In this document: positions 34,095-43,908 of the stretch, piece by piece
How positions within the stretch are numbered: position 1 is the stretch's first letter
How the letters are laid out: each line of letters starts with the position of its first letter
Position numbers and translations under genes: made by a program
Source of the DNA: Gnetum montanum
Taxonomy: Eukaryota > Streptophyta > Gnetopsida > Gnetales > Gnetaceae
Length of the DNA stretch: 64,000 bases
Direction: 5' to 3'
Assembly: GCA_015680685.1 (NCBI GenBank)
Contig: MNCI01012628.1
Span: 520,684-584,683, forward strand
The notes under the pieces: model-generated
What the model was told of the DNA's origin: nothing
Databases searched by the model: none
What the model saw: only the letters and a program-made list of their open reading frames with translations

Positions 34095-36985
34095 GTAAAA
34101 GTGATAAAGTTTCTGTTTGGGTCCTTTGCTTCTTAGGAGCTCTAGGTTGTGTTGTTTGTTTATGTGCAAAACATAAGAAAGAAAGCAATGTTAAAAGATG
34201 CAAAACGGGATTAATGGGCATTAATGTAGAGACATGCCACTTTGGGAAAAGTTCTCCCTCCATTGGATGCCATTGTAGTTAGAAGCTTTGAAGCAACACA
34301 AAAACTCCTGTTCCCTTCATTGTGTGTGTTCATTTCAAGCTCATTGTGCTGAAGTTCTTTTAAGGGTTCTTTTCTCCCCCATTTTCTTTCATTTTGTCAA
34401 AAACCATTCTCTCATGAGTTGAACCTCTCCCATTGTTCTCACACTCAATTTCTCTATAGAAAATCTCTCAATTGCATCTCACAATTGATTCTGTCAGCCA
34501 TCTCTTAATTTCTTGCATTAATCCTCTCATGAAGTGAATGATATCTCTTAAAATAACTCTCAATTTAAGATTTCACAACTTCTCACATGTTTACAAGTTT
34601 CATTTATGTTTGAATCTTATGTTTATGCAGCTTATATTAAGTGTTTGACGTTTTAATGATGTTTAGATGTAATTTGGGTAAGGCTCCATAATTTCCTTAC
34701 TAAAATTGAGAGGTTCAACTCACATTGAACACTAATTCTCTGTTTATATTTCATTTTATCACAGAACTCTACAACCCTCGTTTCGTGTTTCTCAAGGTAA
34801 AGGAAGAATTGGCTCATTTGCCTGCATCTCATGGCAAATTGAGCACGGAACAAACACAGGAAGCTTGTGGCATCAAGGATGCAACTTTCTAGTTCCAGGT
34901 CTAGAGGTTAGAAGGTGTTGAAAACTCATTCTCACAAATCTTTCATGTTTGCATGTTCAGGTCCCTAAGAGGACCAAATCTCTTGGTCTTTGTCGTAACT
35001 GAATGTCATTTGCACAATGTAAAATATAATTTTATAGTTCTAAAGTCCTAAAAGCCTGATTAAGGACTCTCAGCCCTGGCATGAGCTTCCATTTATTGAA
35101 ATTCACAATTTGTCCATGTTTTGATGTTTTTCTGACTCAATGCTCGCAGGTCACAACCTCACCACACCTGATACTCAATCATGCCGCTTTGTTTTACTGA
35201 AACCTGTTTTTTACAGGCACTCACGTTGCCCTCATAGCCAACTCAAACCTAAAATAGAGGTTGAATCCAGCTCATGCCTTGTGCCTAGGCCATGCCACAT
35301 CAAGATAGTTACAGCCTTGCCACACAGCTCACAGACAAGTAGCGCCCAGGTCATGCTACTCTCTATTTCCATTATTTTAGAAAACCGCAACTCACAGTCA
35401 AGTCATAATCATCTCATGGTCCATTGCAAATTTGTTGAGACCTCCACTATGACTTGCAACCAAGTCACAGCTGCATTGCAACCAACAAATATCAGGTACA
35501 AGGCATTCACCACAACCTATGGTGAACTCACAGTTCACACTGTGACCATCAAAAAGCTCGCAATCAACCTGCATTAAGCTCGTGGTCAGCTCTTCCAGCA
35601 TCCTTTGAGTTCAGAACTTCAACCGTTGTGCACCTAAGCCTTCCATGTCAACAATGCACCACTTCGACAATATCAGCCTTTTCTTCTATCGTTATAAGAT
35701 AGTACAGTCCTATACTAGTCCTAGTATTCAACTAAAAACCTGTGAATACTCCTTTGAATGAGGTTATCTAGAGGTGCCTGATGATATTATAATGAGCATG
35801 ATGTGCTAACATTGTAATTGAGACTATGACCATATCCAATCTTTGATTGATTCCCCAAATTTTTTTTTAAATTTTTTTTTTTTTTTTTTTTTTGAGTTTC
35901 TTCTACTAGGAGCATTTACTCTTTCCTATATCTATTCTATGCAAATGATGCAAGTGCAAGTGTTGATGGCAAGATTCATTCTTATGGGAGTAGATGCTGA
36001 ATTGGAGGCTTAGTTGAGGAAGCTTATGACGTTGATGACTTATAGTATTTTTGTAACGTCATTAATGTATAACTTAAGGCTGAGAATTACTGATTCATTA
36101 TGTGCTGGCCCAAGCTTGTTCTAAGGTATCTTGGATATATCATGTTATGTCGATGTATTTTGGTGTGATATAATAGGCCAGATTAATGTATTGATGTTAA
36201 GCTATGATTATGATCTTTTAAGTTGAATGTATTTCTCATGCCCCGATTGTGGTTTTGTTTAAATATCCCTCTACATTTTTATTAACGTGAAAGGGTTGTG
36301 TCAACGAATTTGGGAGGGCTCTTTATGAATCTATCCTACTTTTGATAGACCTATTTATGAGAATCTCATAAGCAATGTATGGGGCTAAAAATTGGTTACC
36401 TCTGGCACTTAAGTGAGTTTTATAGATACCTACTCAGAAATCCTATTTTCATGTTTTCCTCTTTATTTCTCTCTTCTTCCCAGGCTCATAATTTTTTTAC
36501 ATGTCGTGTATCATCTGTTCAAAAGAAATATCTCATTCCATTTCCTCATAACAGATCTTTCCCAATTCAGTAAGTATCATACTTCACCTAGGTTTGCAAA
36601 TGCATTACTTCTGCAACTTCATTTACTTCAATTTCCTTTTGTAAATTCATAACTGATCATTTTCTACCACATTTGTCCCATTGCTCATTATGCTTTTCTC
36701 AAAGAGAATGAGATTGTATGTGATATTTTTCGTTTACAGAACTTACAGTAGTAGACCTCTAAACTTTTCATGTTCTCCCTCTCCCTCCATCTCACAGCAG
36801 TGTTCTGAATAAAAACCAACCTCTTCCAGAAACATTCTAACCTTGAAATGAAACAGAAACATAAACACACCTTAATTTATAATTTTTCTTCAAACATAAT
36901 TAATTAATTTTATGTTTGCTTTAAAAGCTCAAGCTAAGTGTCAACTTTGAGACTAAATAGCCTGGTCAAGAATGGTGAAAGTACA
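34095..36985. other. Host intron DNA with no recognised gene
   Basis: No domain recognised. A long frame at 35140-35577 has no known motif. A T run at 35867-35895 could be the tail of another minus-strand insertion, but no element body is recognisable beside it. Confidence 0.4.
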
Positions 36986-36989
36986 TATA

Positions 36990-37215
36990 TGAGGTGTTAG
37001 TGTAGTGGTAAGGATCTTGGCATAGTAACCCCAGGTCACAGGTTCAATTCTAGTGGGCAGTACTATGTTATAAATTAAAAAAAAATGAATTCATAAAAGG
37101 AATTTAGAAGCTTGTCCAGGAGGGCTGTGGATGAGTAAAAGCCTAACCTCTTTTGAGTGGCTCCACCCAAAGCTGAAACTCAGGTCTTACGACTTGAGAA
37201 AGAAGCACCTTATCA
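36990..37215 (+). mobile_element. tRNA-derived SINE 1
   Basis: Begins with a tRNA-like head: an A-box-like GTTAGTGTAGTGGTAAGG and, about 35 bp on, a B-box-like AGGTTCAATTCTAG. These are internal RNA polymerase III promoter elements. An A-rich linker and a non-tRNA body follow, with AAAAGCCTAACCTCTTTTGAG near 37130-37155. It lies in the host intron, about 330 bp upstream of the 35-bp exon on the plus strand. Exact ends were not resolved. Confidence 0.65.
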
Positions 37216-37539
37216 TCACTACAAGTATTGGTCCCTTTTTCAGTTTCATATATAAAAAATAATAAAAGTTGTTAACATTTATGGCAATTTGATTACAAGT
37301 TTCAGAATACATCTAGAATATATGCCCTCAATTTACTTTAACGTTTTAAACGTGATTGGATGACCTTCCTTTGTGTCCTATTTATTTTTCTTCTTACAAC
37401 GCTTTCTTTCACTTCTACAAGTTTACTACAAACTTCCAGTAAAAATTCTCAATAAAGCAACAAACAACAAATTTTAGAACAAAGCTGAAACAATTCAAGT
37501 CATTAATTCAATTTTCATTAAAAAAAATTACCACTGTAC

Positions 37540-37574
37540 CTTCCCATGGGTGATGAGGTCTAAACTGCACAGAG
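37540..37574 (-). CDS. WDR53-like WD40 protein, 35-bp exon (first seen)
   Basis: A micro-exon of 35 bp on the minus strand with an AG acceptor (CTTGTCAGATTTGCAG) and a GTACAG donor. It supplies one base, then SVQFRPHHPWE, then one G that joins the next exon to give Val. SxQFxPxxPWEVIxGG is the sequence expected before the GGLDSK blade in WDR53-like proteins, which is why so short an exon can be called. The intron to the next exon (27510-37539) is about 10.0 kb and holds a complete LINE insertion. The upstream exon (expected AADDSGDVK-like blade) was not found. Confidence 0.8.
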
Positions 37575-38347
37575 CTGCAAATCTGACAAGGAAATGTCAA
37601 GAAGCATCACTCTTGGAATACCAGATAGCATGGTAGGAAAGTTCTCTTCATTTTCAAATTGACTTACAAAAATTATATTGGAGAAATGTGATAAAGAAAT
37701 GAAGTAGCTTGTAACAGCATTAACGATCTTTTTATTTTCACAACTCATGTTGAGTTGTCTCTCTCAAGCTCTAGCAATGTTTAGAAATTTGAAAAAAACA
37801 AAAACAAAAACAAAAGTACTGCGATCAACAGCAATGGATCCATGCTAAGTAATAAAACAAAGCTGATAATATTTCCTCATGAAAAATAAATAAATAAATC
37901 AACAGGTAGAAGTTGCCCAATTTATAAACCAGAAACATTATGTTAGAATTTGATTCCATGGTGGTAATGATTAGAGAGTAATATAGGAAACATGTTGAGA
38001 TAATAATGAGGTTTTTTTTTTTTTTTTTTTTTTTGAGAGAGAGAGAATGCTCGAGATTATATGAAATAAGGTCATAAAATGTACAAACAAAATTGTCCAG
38101 GGATGTGCCTCCCCTATCAGGAGGGGCTTTCTTCCCCCTCCATCTACTGAAAACTATATAAGAGAACCAATCATTGTGCAATAGGAAGCCAGAGAAAAGT
38201 GCCCCTACATTCAGTCACAGCATAACAAAAGTGGCCACCACATGTGGCCCCAGGAAAAACCATCACAAAGACAAGGACAACAGTACGTATAGTACCCAAA
38301 ATCTAAAGGAACTTTGACAATCTCTTACATTCACAATTGAGATATTC

Positions 38348-38629
38348 CTAACTATGAATGACCTGCAACACATCCCAATGATGTTCAATATCCACAAAAG
38401 CAGCCGCTTGCTGAAATTCCTTAAAAGCAACTGCCTGCTGAAATTCCTTAAAAGCAACCTCCTTCCCTGCACACTTGGCAGCATCCCTTTTTCCATCAGG
38501 GTGAAGCTTAGCCAAAGACCGCCTAATATGTCGGCGCAGAGCCAACCAAGAAATGTTAATGTTGATGTCCATAATGACATATGGACATCTCCCATCCTGC
38601 AACCACATCTGAGCATTCTGTGCATACAA
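38348..38629 (-). pseudogene. J-LINE H: J-like domain with intact HPD
   Basis: An open stretch of 93 codons ends the element's ORF2. Helix I: RCPYVIMDININI. Helix II: SWLALRRHIRRSLAKL, basic and amphipathic. The loop is HPDGK with HPD at 38495-38503. Helix III: VAFKEFQQAAAFVDIEHHWD, close to the J-domain pattern KFKEIxxAYxxL, then VLQVIHS. A 30-bp tandem duplication repeats VAFKEFQQA within helix III. Classical J-domains need HPD plus basic helix II to contact Hsp70; both are here. The coiled-coil part upstream (38640-39000) is full of Glu/Gln/Leu with stops. Confidence 0.75.
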
Positions 38630-39109
38630 CTTATCCTATTGTCATTGCAATTGTGTTGTATCCTCCCTTTTCCACTCCTTAGCCAACAGCTCCAGTTGTT
38701 GTTGCTTAGCCCTCTACTACTCTTCTTGTCATAGCTCTTTCCTAATCTAGGCATGCAAATTATCAATCAATGCTACCCTCGTCGTCATTTCTTTTAGCTC
38801 ATGCTTCAACCAAAGCTCCTTCTCCTTTTCTGCATATTGGATCTCCAAATGGGCAATGATCTGCTAGAACTTTTCCTCCCTGGTGCTCCACTTTGCCTCC
38901 CACACATGCCTTTCCTCCCACCTTGCCCTATCCATAGCCTCCTCCAACACCCACTAGAGCTTTGCAGCCCATCTCAATTCTAGTTCCTGACAACCGAGGA
39001 CCAGAGAAGGAGACCTCACTAGCCCTAACCCATCTTCCTCCACTATAGAACCCAATTGTGCTAGCGTAGGAGCATCCCTCTAGAGACCAGGCTCCCTATG
39101 CAAACACTA

Positions 39110-40080
39110 CCCTACACGGAGCCTTTGTCACAGTCAACAAAACAGTCAGGGAAGCTACCATCCACAAAAAAAGAATTAACCTCAAGTGGCAACCCCAACG
39201 CTACCACCAAAGAGTCACCAGGAAAAAATGTGGTAAGTTCACACCATGTCCCAATCGCATGCACTTCAACAAAGTGAAGTGCATGCTTTGCAGCTTCCAA
39301 GCATTTCCTAAGTGGACCAAGAAATGGTCCATAAGCTCCGCCACCTATTACCACAGTAGTGGCAATGCCGACTTCGACACCTAGCCACTGCTCATTCTCA
39401 AAACCACGCCATTGAAAAATCCCTCCACATCCTACAAACCATGCCCCATTGGAAGCACAATTTCAATCATCGCCAGGATCCCAACATACCATGTAATTGT
39501 GGCCTTCATCAACTCAATCCAAATGCCATGAAAAGACATAACATCCACAGCCCAATCTACGAAATATAGGCCATCAACAAGCTCAGGGTCTCCCTCCATA
39601 TGAGGGAGCACATCAGCCCACCCAACAAGTTCCACCAGCCGCCAAAGCTCCGGATTCGCTTGATAAGCATACAAGAAGGTTCAAATGTGGGCATAACACC
39701 CATTGCAACCATAGCTTCCTTCCAAAATCTAATGCCCATAGCCGTGGCCTACACTGATGAAGAAGCCCACACCAACCTAAAAACTGCACTGTGCTTGATC
39801 TTCCAGAGTGCCTAGAGAACTGTCGTCACCTTAGAATCACCATTCAAATTTGCATGGGCCTAAAGCACTGCAACCCCCAAGTGTCCACAACATAAGGGCA
39901 TTGGTAAATAAAGTGTTCAAGCATCTTGGGGGTGTCAGAACATAATGGACAGCTATCATTAATGTTCAATCCAATCATACGTAGGACAACCCACACTGGA
40001 AGCACCACATGTCCAATCAACCAAATGAATAGCTTGAGCTTTTATGGTAGTTGTCCTTTGGAAATGTTCCTCCATCCGTC
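39110..40080 (-). pseudogene. J-LINE H ORF2: zf-RVT and module C
   Basis: zf-RVT reads KLKLFIWLIGHVVLPVWVVL, then CPLCSDTPKMLEHFIYQCPY. Module C starts PTFEPSCMLI in one frame and YQANPELWRLVELVGWADVL in the next, then GDPELVDGLYFVDWAVDVMS and FHGIWIELMKATITWYVGIL. The end of module C and the start of the coil lie between 39110 and 39350. Stops and shifts break the frame. Confidence 0.75.
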
Positions 40081-40096
40081 GAGAGAAAATAATGAG

Positions 40097-40800
40097 TTAA
40101 TTAACCAAATTATTCATTAATTTTATACAAATTTAATTATTCACACAACTAGTATCATATCTATTAATGCATCACAATATTGTACAACCTTTCTAATCAC
40201 CTCAAACATCAATTCAATGGGGGAACCATTTCCACTTTCACATTAGAGCCCATCAAAACATTCTTCTTATTAGCAATATTTATACATTACCTCCCCCATC
40301 TTCTTTGATTCTCATCTGAGAATTAAACCTATCTAGCCCTATCCTCTTTCAACTATATTCTCATTCCGTTCTCTACATCATTCTTACACTATAATCTCCA
40401 TCTTAGCCATTCATCTTAAACCAGTTTTATGCACTTCTTGTGCTATTCTTGCATCAAGAACAATAATTTGGCTCAACTTCTTGGTACTTTGTCATTGCAC
40501 CAAAATTCACAAGAATTTGCACCATCGCACTGATTAATTCTTCATCATAAATCAATATATGTAACAACCTTATTCTTTAGAGGTAATGTTGGGATTTTTT
40601 ATGGTTTTCTCAATGTGGTTGTGTTTTGAGCATGGGTGTGGTATTGGCTAGCATGTAAATTGAGAGTATTGAATAAAGGCTATATTTTTGGACTGTTTAT
40701 TAAATCCTTTCTTTTCGTCTTGGGGATTTATGATTGATGAAAGTGTAACATGAATAAAAATTGCATTAGTGAATTTTAAATAAGTTGAATTTTTCAGGTC
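40097..40800. other. AT-rich DNA with no recognised gene
   Basis: No coding pattern, element boundary or exon recognised. A short minus-strand open stretch overlaps its right end and is covered by the next entry. Confidence 0.4.
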
Positions 40801-41034
40801 CAAACGAAATGAGCTGTTTTCTCTTTTGTTCAATCTCCTCCTTAAGCAGTTCTACCTATTTCTCTATTTTTCTGCTCTATTTCTCCATTGTTTTAGCTCT
40901 GTTTTCAAGCTGATGCTTCTCATTCTCTGAGATCATGATCTGTCATTCCTTATCCTGTCACAAATCACTTTTTGTCTTCAGCCCATCTTTTAGATATGAA
41001 GTTTGTTGCAAAGTATTTTCAATACCTGAAATCC
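40800..41034 (-). pseudogene. Coiled-coil coding remnant of unknown origin
   Basis: In minus sense one frame reads LGISGIENTLQQTSYLKDGL, KTKSDL, stop, QDKE, stop, QIMISENEKHQLENRAKTME and later VELLKEEIEQKRKQLISFG. Stops fall where Gln or Trp would fit. It adjoins the 3' end of an RTE element. It could be a decayed exon or part of another repeat; I do not recognise the family. Confidence 0.35.
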
Positions 41035-42240
41035 CTAAATCATCATCATCAAGTTCATAGCCTTATCCTAACTACATGACGTTAGCTATATGAGTTCTTT
41101 TACACCATTCACTTCTATCAAGAGTAAAATAAGCATTAATACCTAAATCTTGGATATCTCTCTTTATGCAAGAAATCCAAGTATGTTTTGGTGTACCACT
41201 GTGCTAGTTCTCATCAACTTTAATAAAGTGACTTCTTCAAACATGAGCATTCTCTATTCTTCTTGGCGCATGACCAAACCATCTAAGATGATATTCATTA
41301 ATGTTCTTATCTATGGGAGCTCCTTCCAGACTTTCGCTAACAAGAGAGTTGCTAATTCAATCTTTCCTAATCACACCCAACATTTAGCTTAGCATACACA
41401 TCTCTGCCATATGCATATGTTAAGCTTGATACTATTTGATAGACCAGCATTCCACACCATAAAGGATTGTAGATCCAATAACAACTCTGTGGAACTTTAT
41501 CATTAAACCTAATAAGAATTCTTCTATCACAAAGCACCCTACTAGTTTCTCACTATTTCCCCCATCCTGCTTCACTTTTGTTTGTCACATCATCATTAAT
41601 CTCACCATGCACTTCAAGCAAAGACCCAAAGTATTTGAATTGCTTGCATTGAGAAACTTCTCGGTTTTCAATTCTAATAGTGATTACTCTATCACAAAGC
41701 ACCCTACTAGCTTCTTGTCATTTCCTCCATTCAGCCTCACTTATGTTTGTCACATCATTGTTAATCTCACCATGCACTTAAACCAAAGACCCAAAGTATT
41801 TGAATTGCTTGCATTGAGAAACTTTTTGGATTTGAATTCTAGTAATGATTCTTCTATCACAAAGCACCCTACTAGCTTTCTATCATTTCCTCCAACCTAC
41901 TTCAATTTTGTTTGTTAAATAATTATTAATCTCATAATCTACTTAAACCAAAAATTCCAAGTATTTGAATTGCTTCCTTTGAGAAACTTCTAGGTTTTGG
42001 GTTCTAATCTTTGTATTTTCATTAATCACTTTTTTACTAAAAGTGCACTCCATGTATTTCTACTAATTCCCAACCCTTTTGATTCTAGCATTTTTCTCCC
42101 AAGTCTCCATATTTACAACTAGGCCTTCCTTAGATTCATCCACCTAACCAATATCATCAGCAAAGAGCACACACCATAGGATACCATCTTGAATATCTTA
42201 AAATCCTGAATTTTTTAGGGATATAAATTTACTAGTCATG
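41035..42240 (-). mobile_element. RTE-type LINE copy A with tandem repeats
   Basis: In minus sense this is an RTE clade retrotransposon. An RT fragment reads WCVLFADDI and GLVVNMETWEKN (about 42070-42210). The segment ENREVSQCKQFKYFGSLLEV then HGEINDDVTNKSEAGW follows, present three times at a period of about 165 bp (starts near 41522, 41689 and 41852). The 3' part matches copy B. It ends in a TGATGATGAT-type short repeat, the usual RTE 3' terminus. Stops throughout. Confidence 0.75.
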
Positions 42241-42414
42241 ATTTATGTGATGTATTGACATGCATTCCATTTTCCTACAAGATCTTTATAACAATTAATT
42301 GACTTCACTATTTCAATGCAAAGATCTTTGTCTTTTGATTCCAGTTATGCTTCCAAATTCTCTGGTGATAAAATTCCTGCATGCGCAATCAATTTCATGA
42401 TTTTCATCATGTGA

Positions 42415-42848
42415 TATCATTACCATCATCATCCTAGCCTTATCCCAACTACATGGGGTTGGCTATATGAGTTCTTTTATGTTGTTTGCTTCTATTAAGA
42501 GCCAAATAAGCATTAATACCTGAATCTTTGATGGCTTTCTTTATGCAAACAAACCATGGATGACCTCTTTGTTGATTTTCTTCAACTTTAATGAAGCAAC
42601 TTCTTCTAACAAGTGCATTTTCTAGTCTTCTTAACATATAACCAAACCATGTAAGCCGACTTTCCTTAATGTTCTCACTAATGGGAGCTACTCTCAAACT
42701 TCCCCTAATAAGAAAGTTGCTAATTAAATCTTTCTTAGTCACACCCAACATCCACCTTAACATACGCATCTCTACCACATGCATGTAGTGCACCTAATGT
42801 TTTTAATAGGCCAGCACTCTAATAATAATTCTATAGGATTTAACTTTC
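42415..42848 (-). mobile_element. RTE-type LINE copy B, 3' part
   Basis: An open stretch of 114 codons (42449-42793, minus) reads VVEMRMLRWMLGVTKKDLI, RGSLRVAPISENIKESRLTW, FGYMLRRLENALVRR and HIANPM, the characteristic RTE C-terminal region. The 3' end near 42415 carries GATGATGATGG. The upstream parts of the same element lie at 53940-54068 and 55535-55857, separated by LINE insertions. Confidence 0.85.
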
Positions 42849-42959
42849 AACTATGCAAAGATTCAAAGCCAATGCAAGGGGGTTTTGAAATGGGAGCGGT
42901 GGGCAGGAATCCGTAGGCTAGGGGAGGGACCATTGGTTTTCACAGCACGTCAGGTAGGC

Positions 42960-43908
42960 TCGATGATGGGGAATGACCAAGCGTGCTCGGATTGAGAGGG
43001 GGTGTTGAGGACTGCAAGGATGATCCACTGGGTGCGGCCAAGGTGGAGGGGGCCGCTAGTGATGATGGGCCAATAGGAGATAGGGCCAACTTCACGGTGG
43101 TGGGGGGTGGGTGGCCAAGCGCAGGCGGTTTGGAAGCATGCTCAAGGAAGGGGGCATCATGTGCTTGTAGGTCAGGCAAATGCCAAAAGAAGGTTTATGC
43201 ACATTGGAGTTTAGCCTTCTTGGCAGGTTTGTTTTTAAGGGGGCCTGCCCCAGGCTGGACCTTATCCGTTGATGGGTGGGTACTACATGGGGGTTGGAGA
43301 AGGTGCAAGTGCATGTAGGGGTTTTGAACATTGGGTGTACGGTGAGTGGCAAAGGGAACCATTTGGAGGCAGCATGCACGAGTCAAGTGAAAGACCCTCC
43401 CCCACCCCAACAATGGACAAAAGTGGGGAGGAGGTGCCAACCTGTGAAACAAATGCCTCTCACTGAAGGTTTTGGGATGCTACGGCAACAAGCAATAGTG
43501 AGAGTGCCTACTTAGCCTATGCATTTTGAGTTACAGGAGCATCGTGCAACATCTGAGCAATCTAGTAGGTTGGGTGTAGGGTTAACGTCAAAAAGCCAAG
43601 CACAGAGTCTAGAAGGGGTTAGGAGAGAGGATGTTCTCCCCTTGCCCTGAAAGGTGATGGAGGTGAATTTGCCACCACTTGGAGACTAGGTGGGGGTTGT
43701 GCGAGGATCCCCATTGCCTAGGATGGATGAAATCCTAGAAGTGCAAAAGGATGTGAGGGGTGGTTTTCCTGTTTCCAAAGAGCTAAGCCAGATTGGATGC
43801 CCACTTTCACCTGTGGCTTGTGTTAAAATCATGCAGATGGAGATCAATTTGGGAGTACAGCCTACCTTGAAGGAGGTGTACAAGAAACAGACACCTAGTA
43901 AGCAATGA
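42960..43908 (+). pseudogene. ORF1 of J-LINE I
   Basis: DUF4283-like beginnings are visible (RGPAPGWTLSVDGWVLHGGW, matching RPxLDLxRRWxxxxW in other copies), but the middle and the CCHC knuckle are scrambled or deleted. The final 73-codon stretch, from 43690, is open and ends PTLKEVYKKQTPSKQ, stop. Its TGA (43906-43908) overlaps the ATG of ORF2 as ATGA. The same C-terminal pattern (TLREVY...) and the same ATGA overlap recur in copy J. Confidence 0.7.

Larger units (their letters stand above)
38011..40082 (-). mobile_element. J-LINE copy H with target-site duplication
   Basis: Minus-strand LINE starting with its tail (T run 38012-38034) and 5'-truncated at zf-RVT (about 40080). Flanks GAGATAATAATGAG (37997-38010) and GAGAAAATAATGAG (40083-40096) form a 14-bp duplication with one mismatch. 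Contents in element order: zf-RVT, module C, coiled coil, J-like domain with intact HPD, 3' UTR. The HPD survives even though module C carries several stops. Confidence 0.88.

Noticed and set aside
35140-35577. 145-codon plus-strand open frame in the host intron
   Set aside because: No recognisable domain and no related copy in the window; not enough to call a gene.
41607-41918. Plus-strand open frame with internal repeats, looking like a repeat protein
   Set aside because: It is the reverse complement of three tandem RTE segments whose coding sense is minus.
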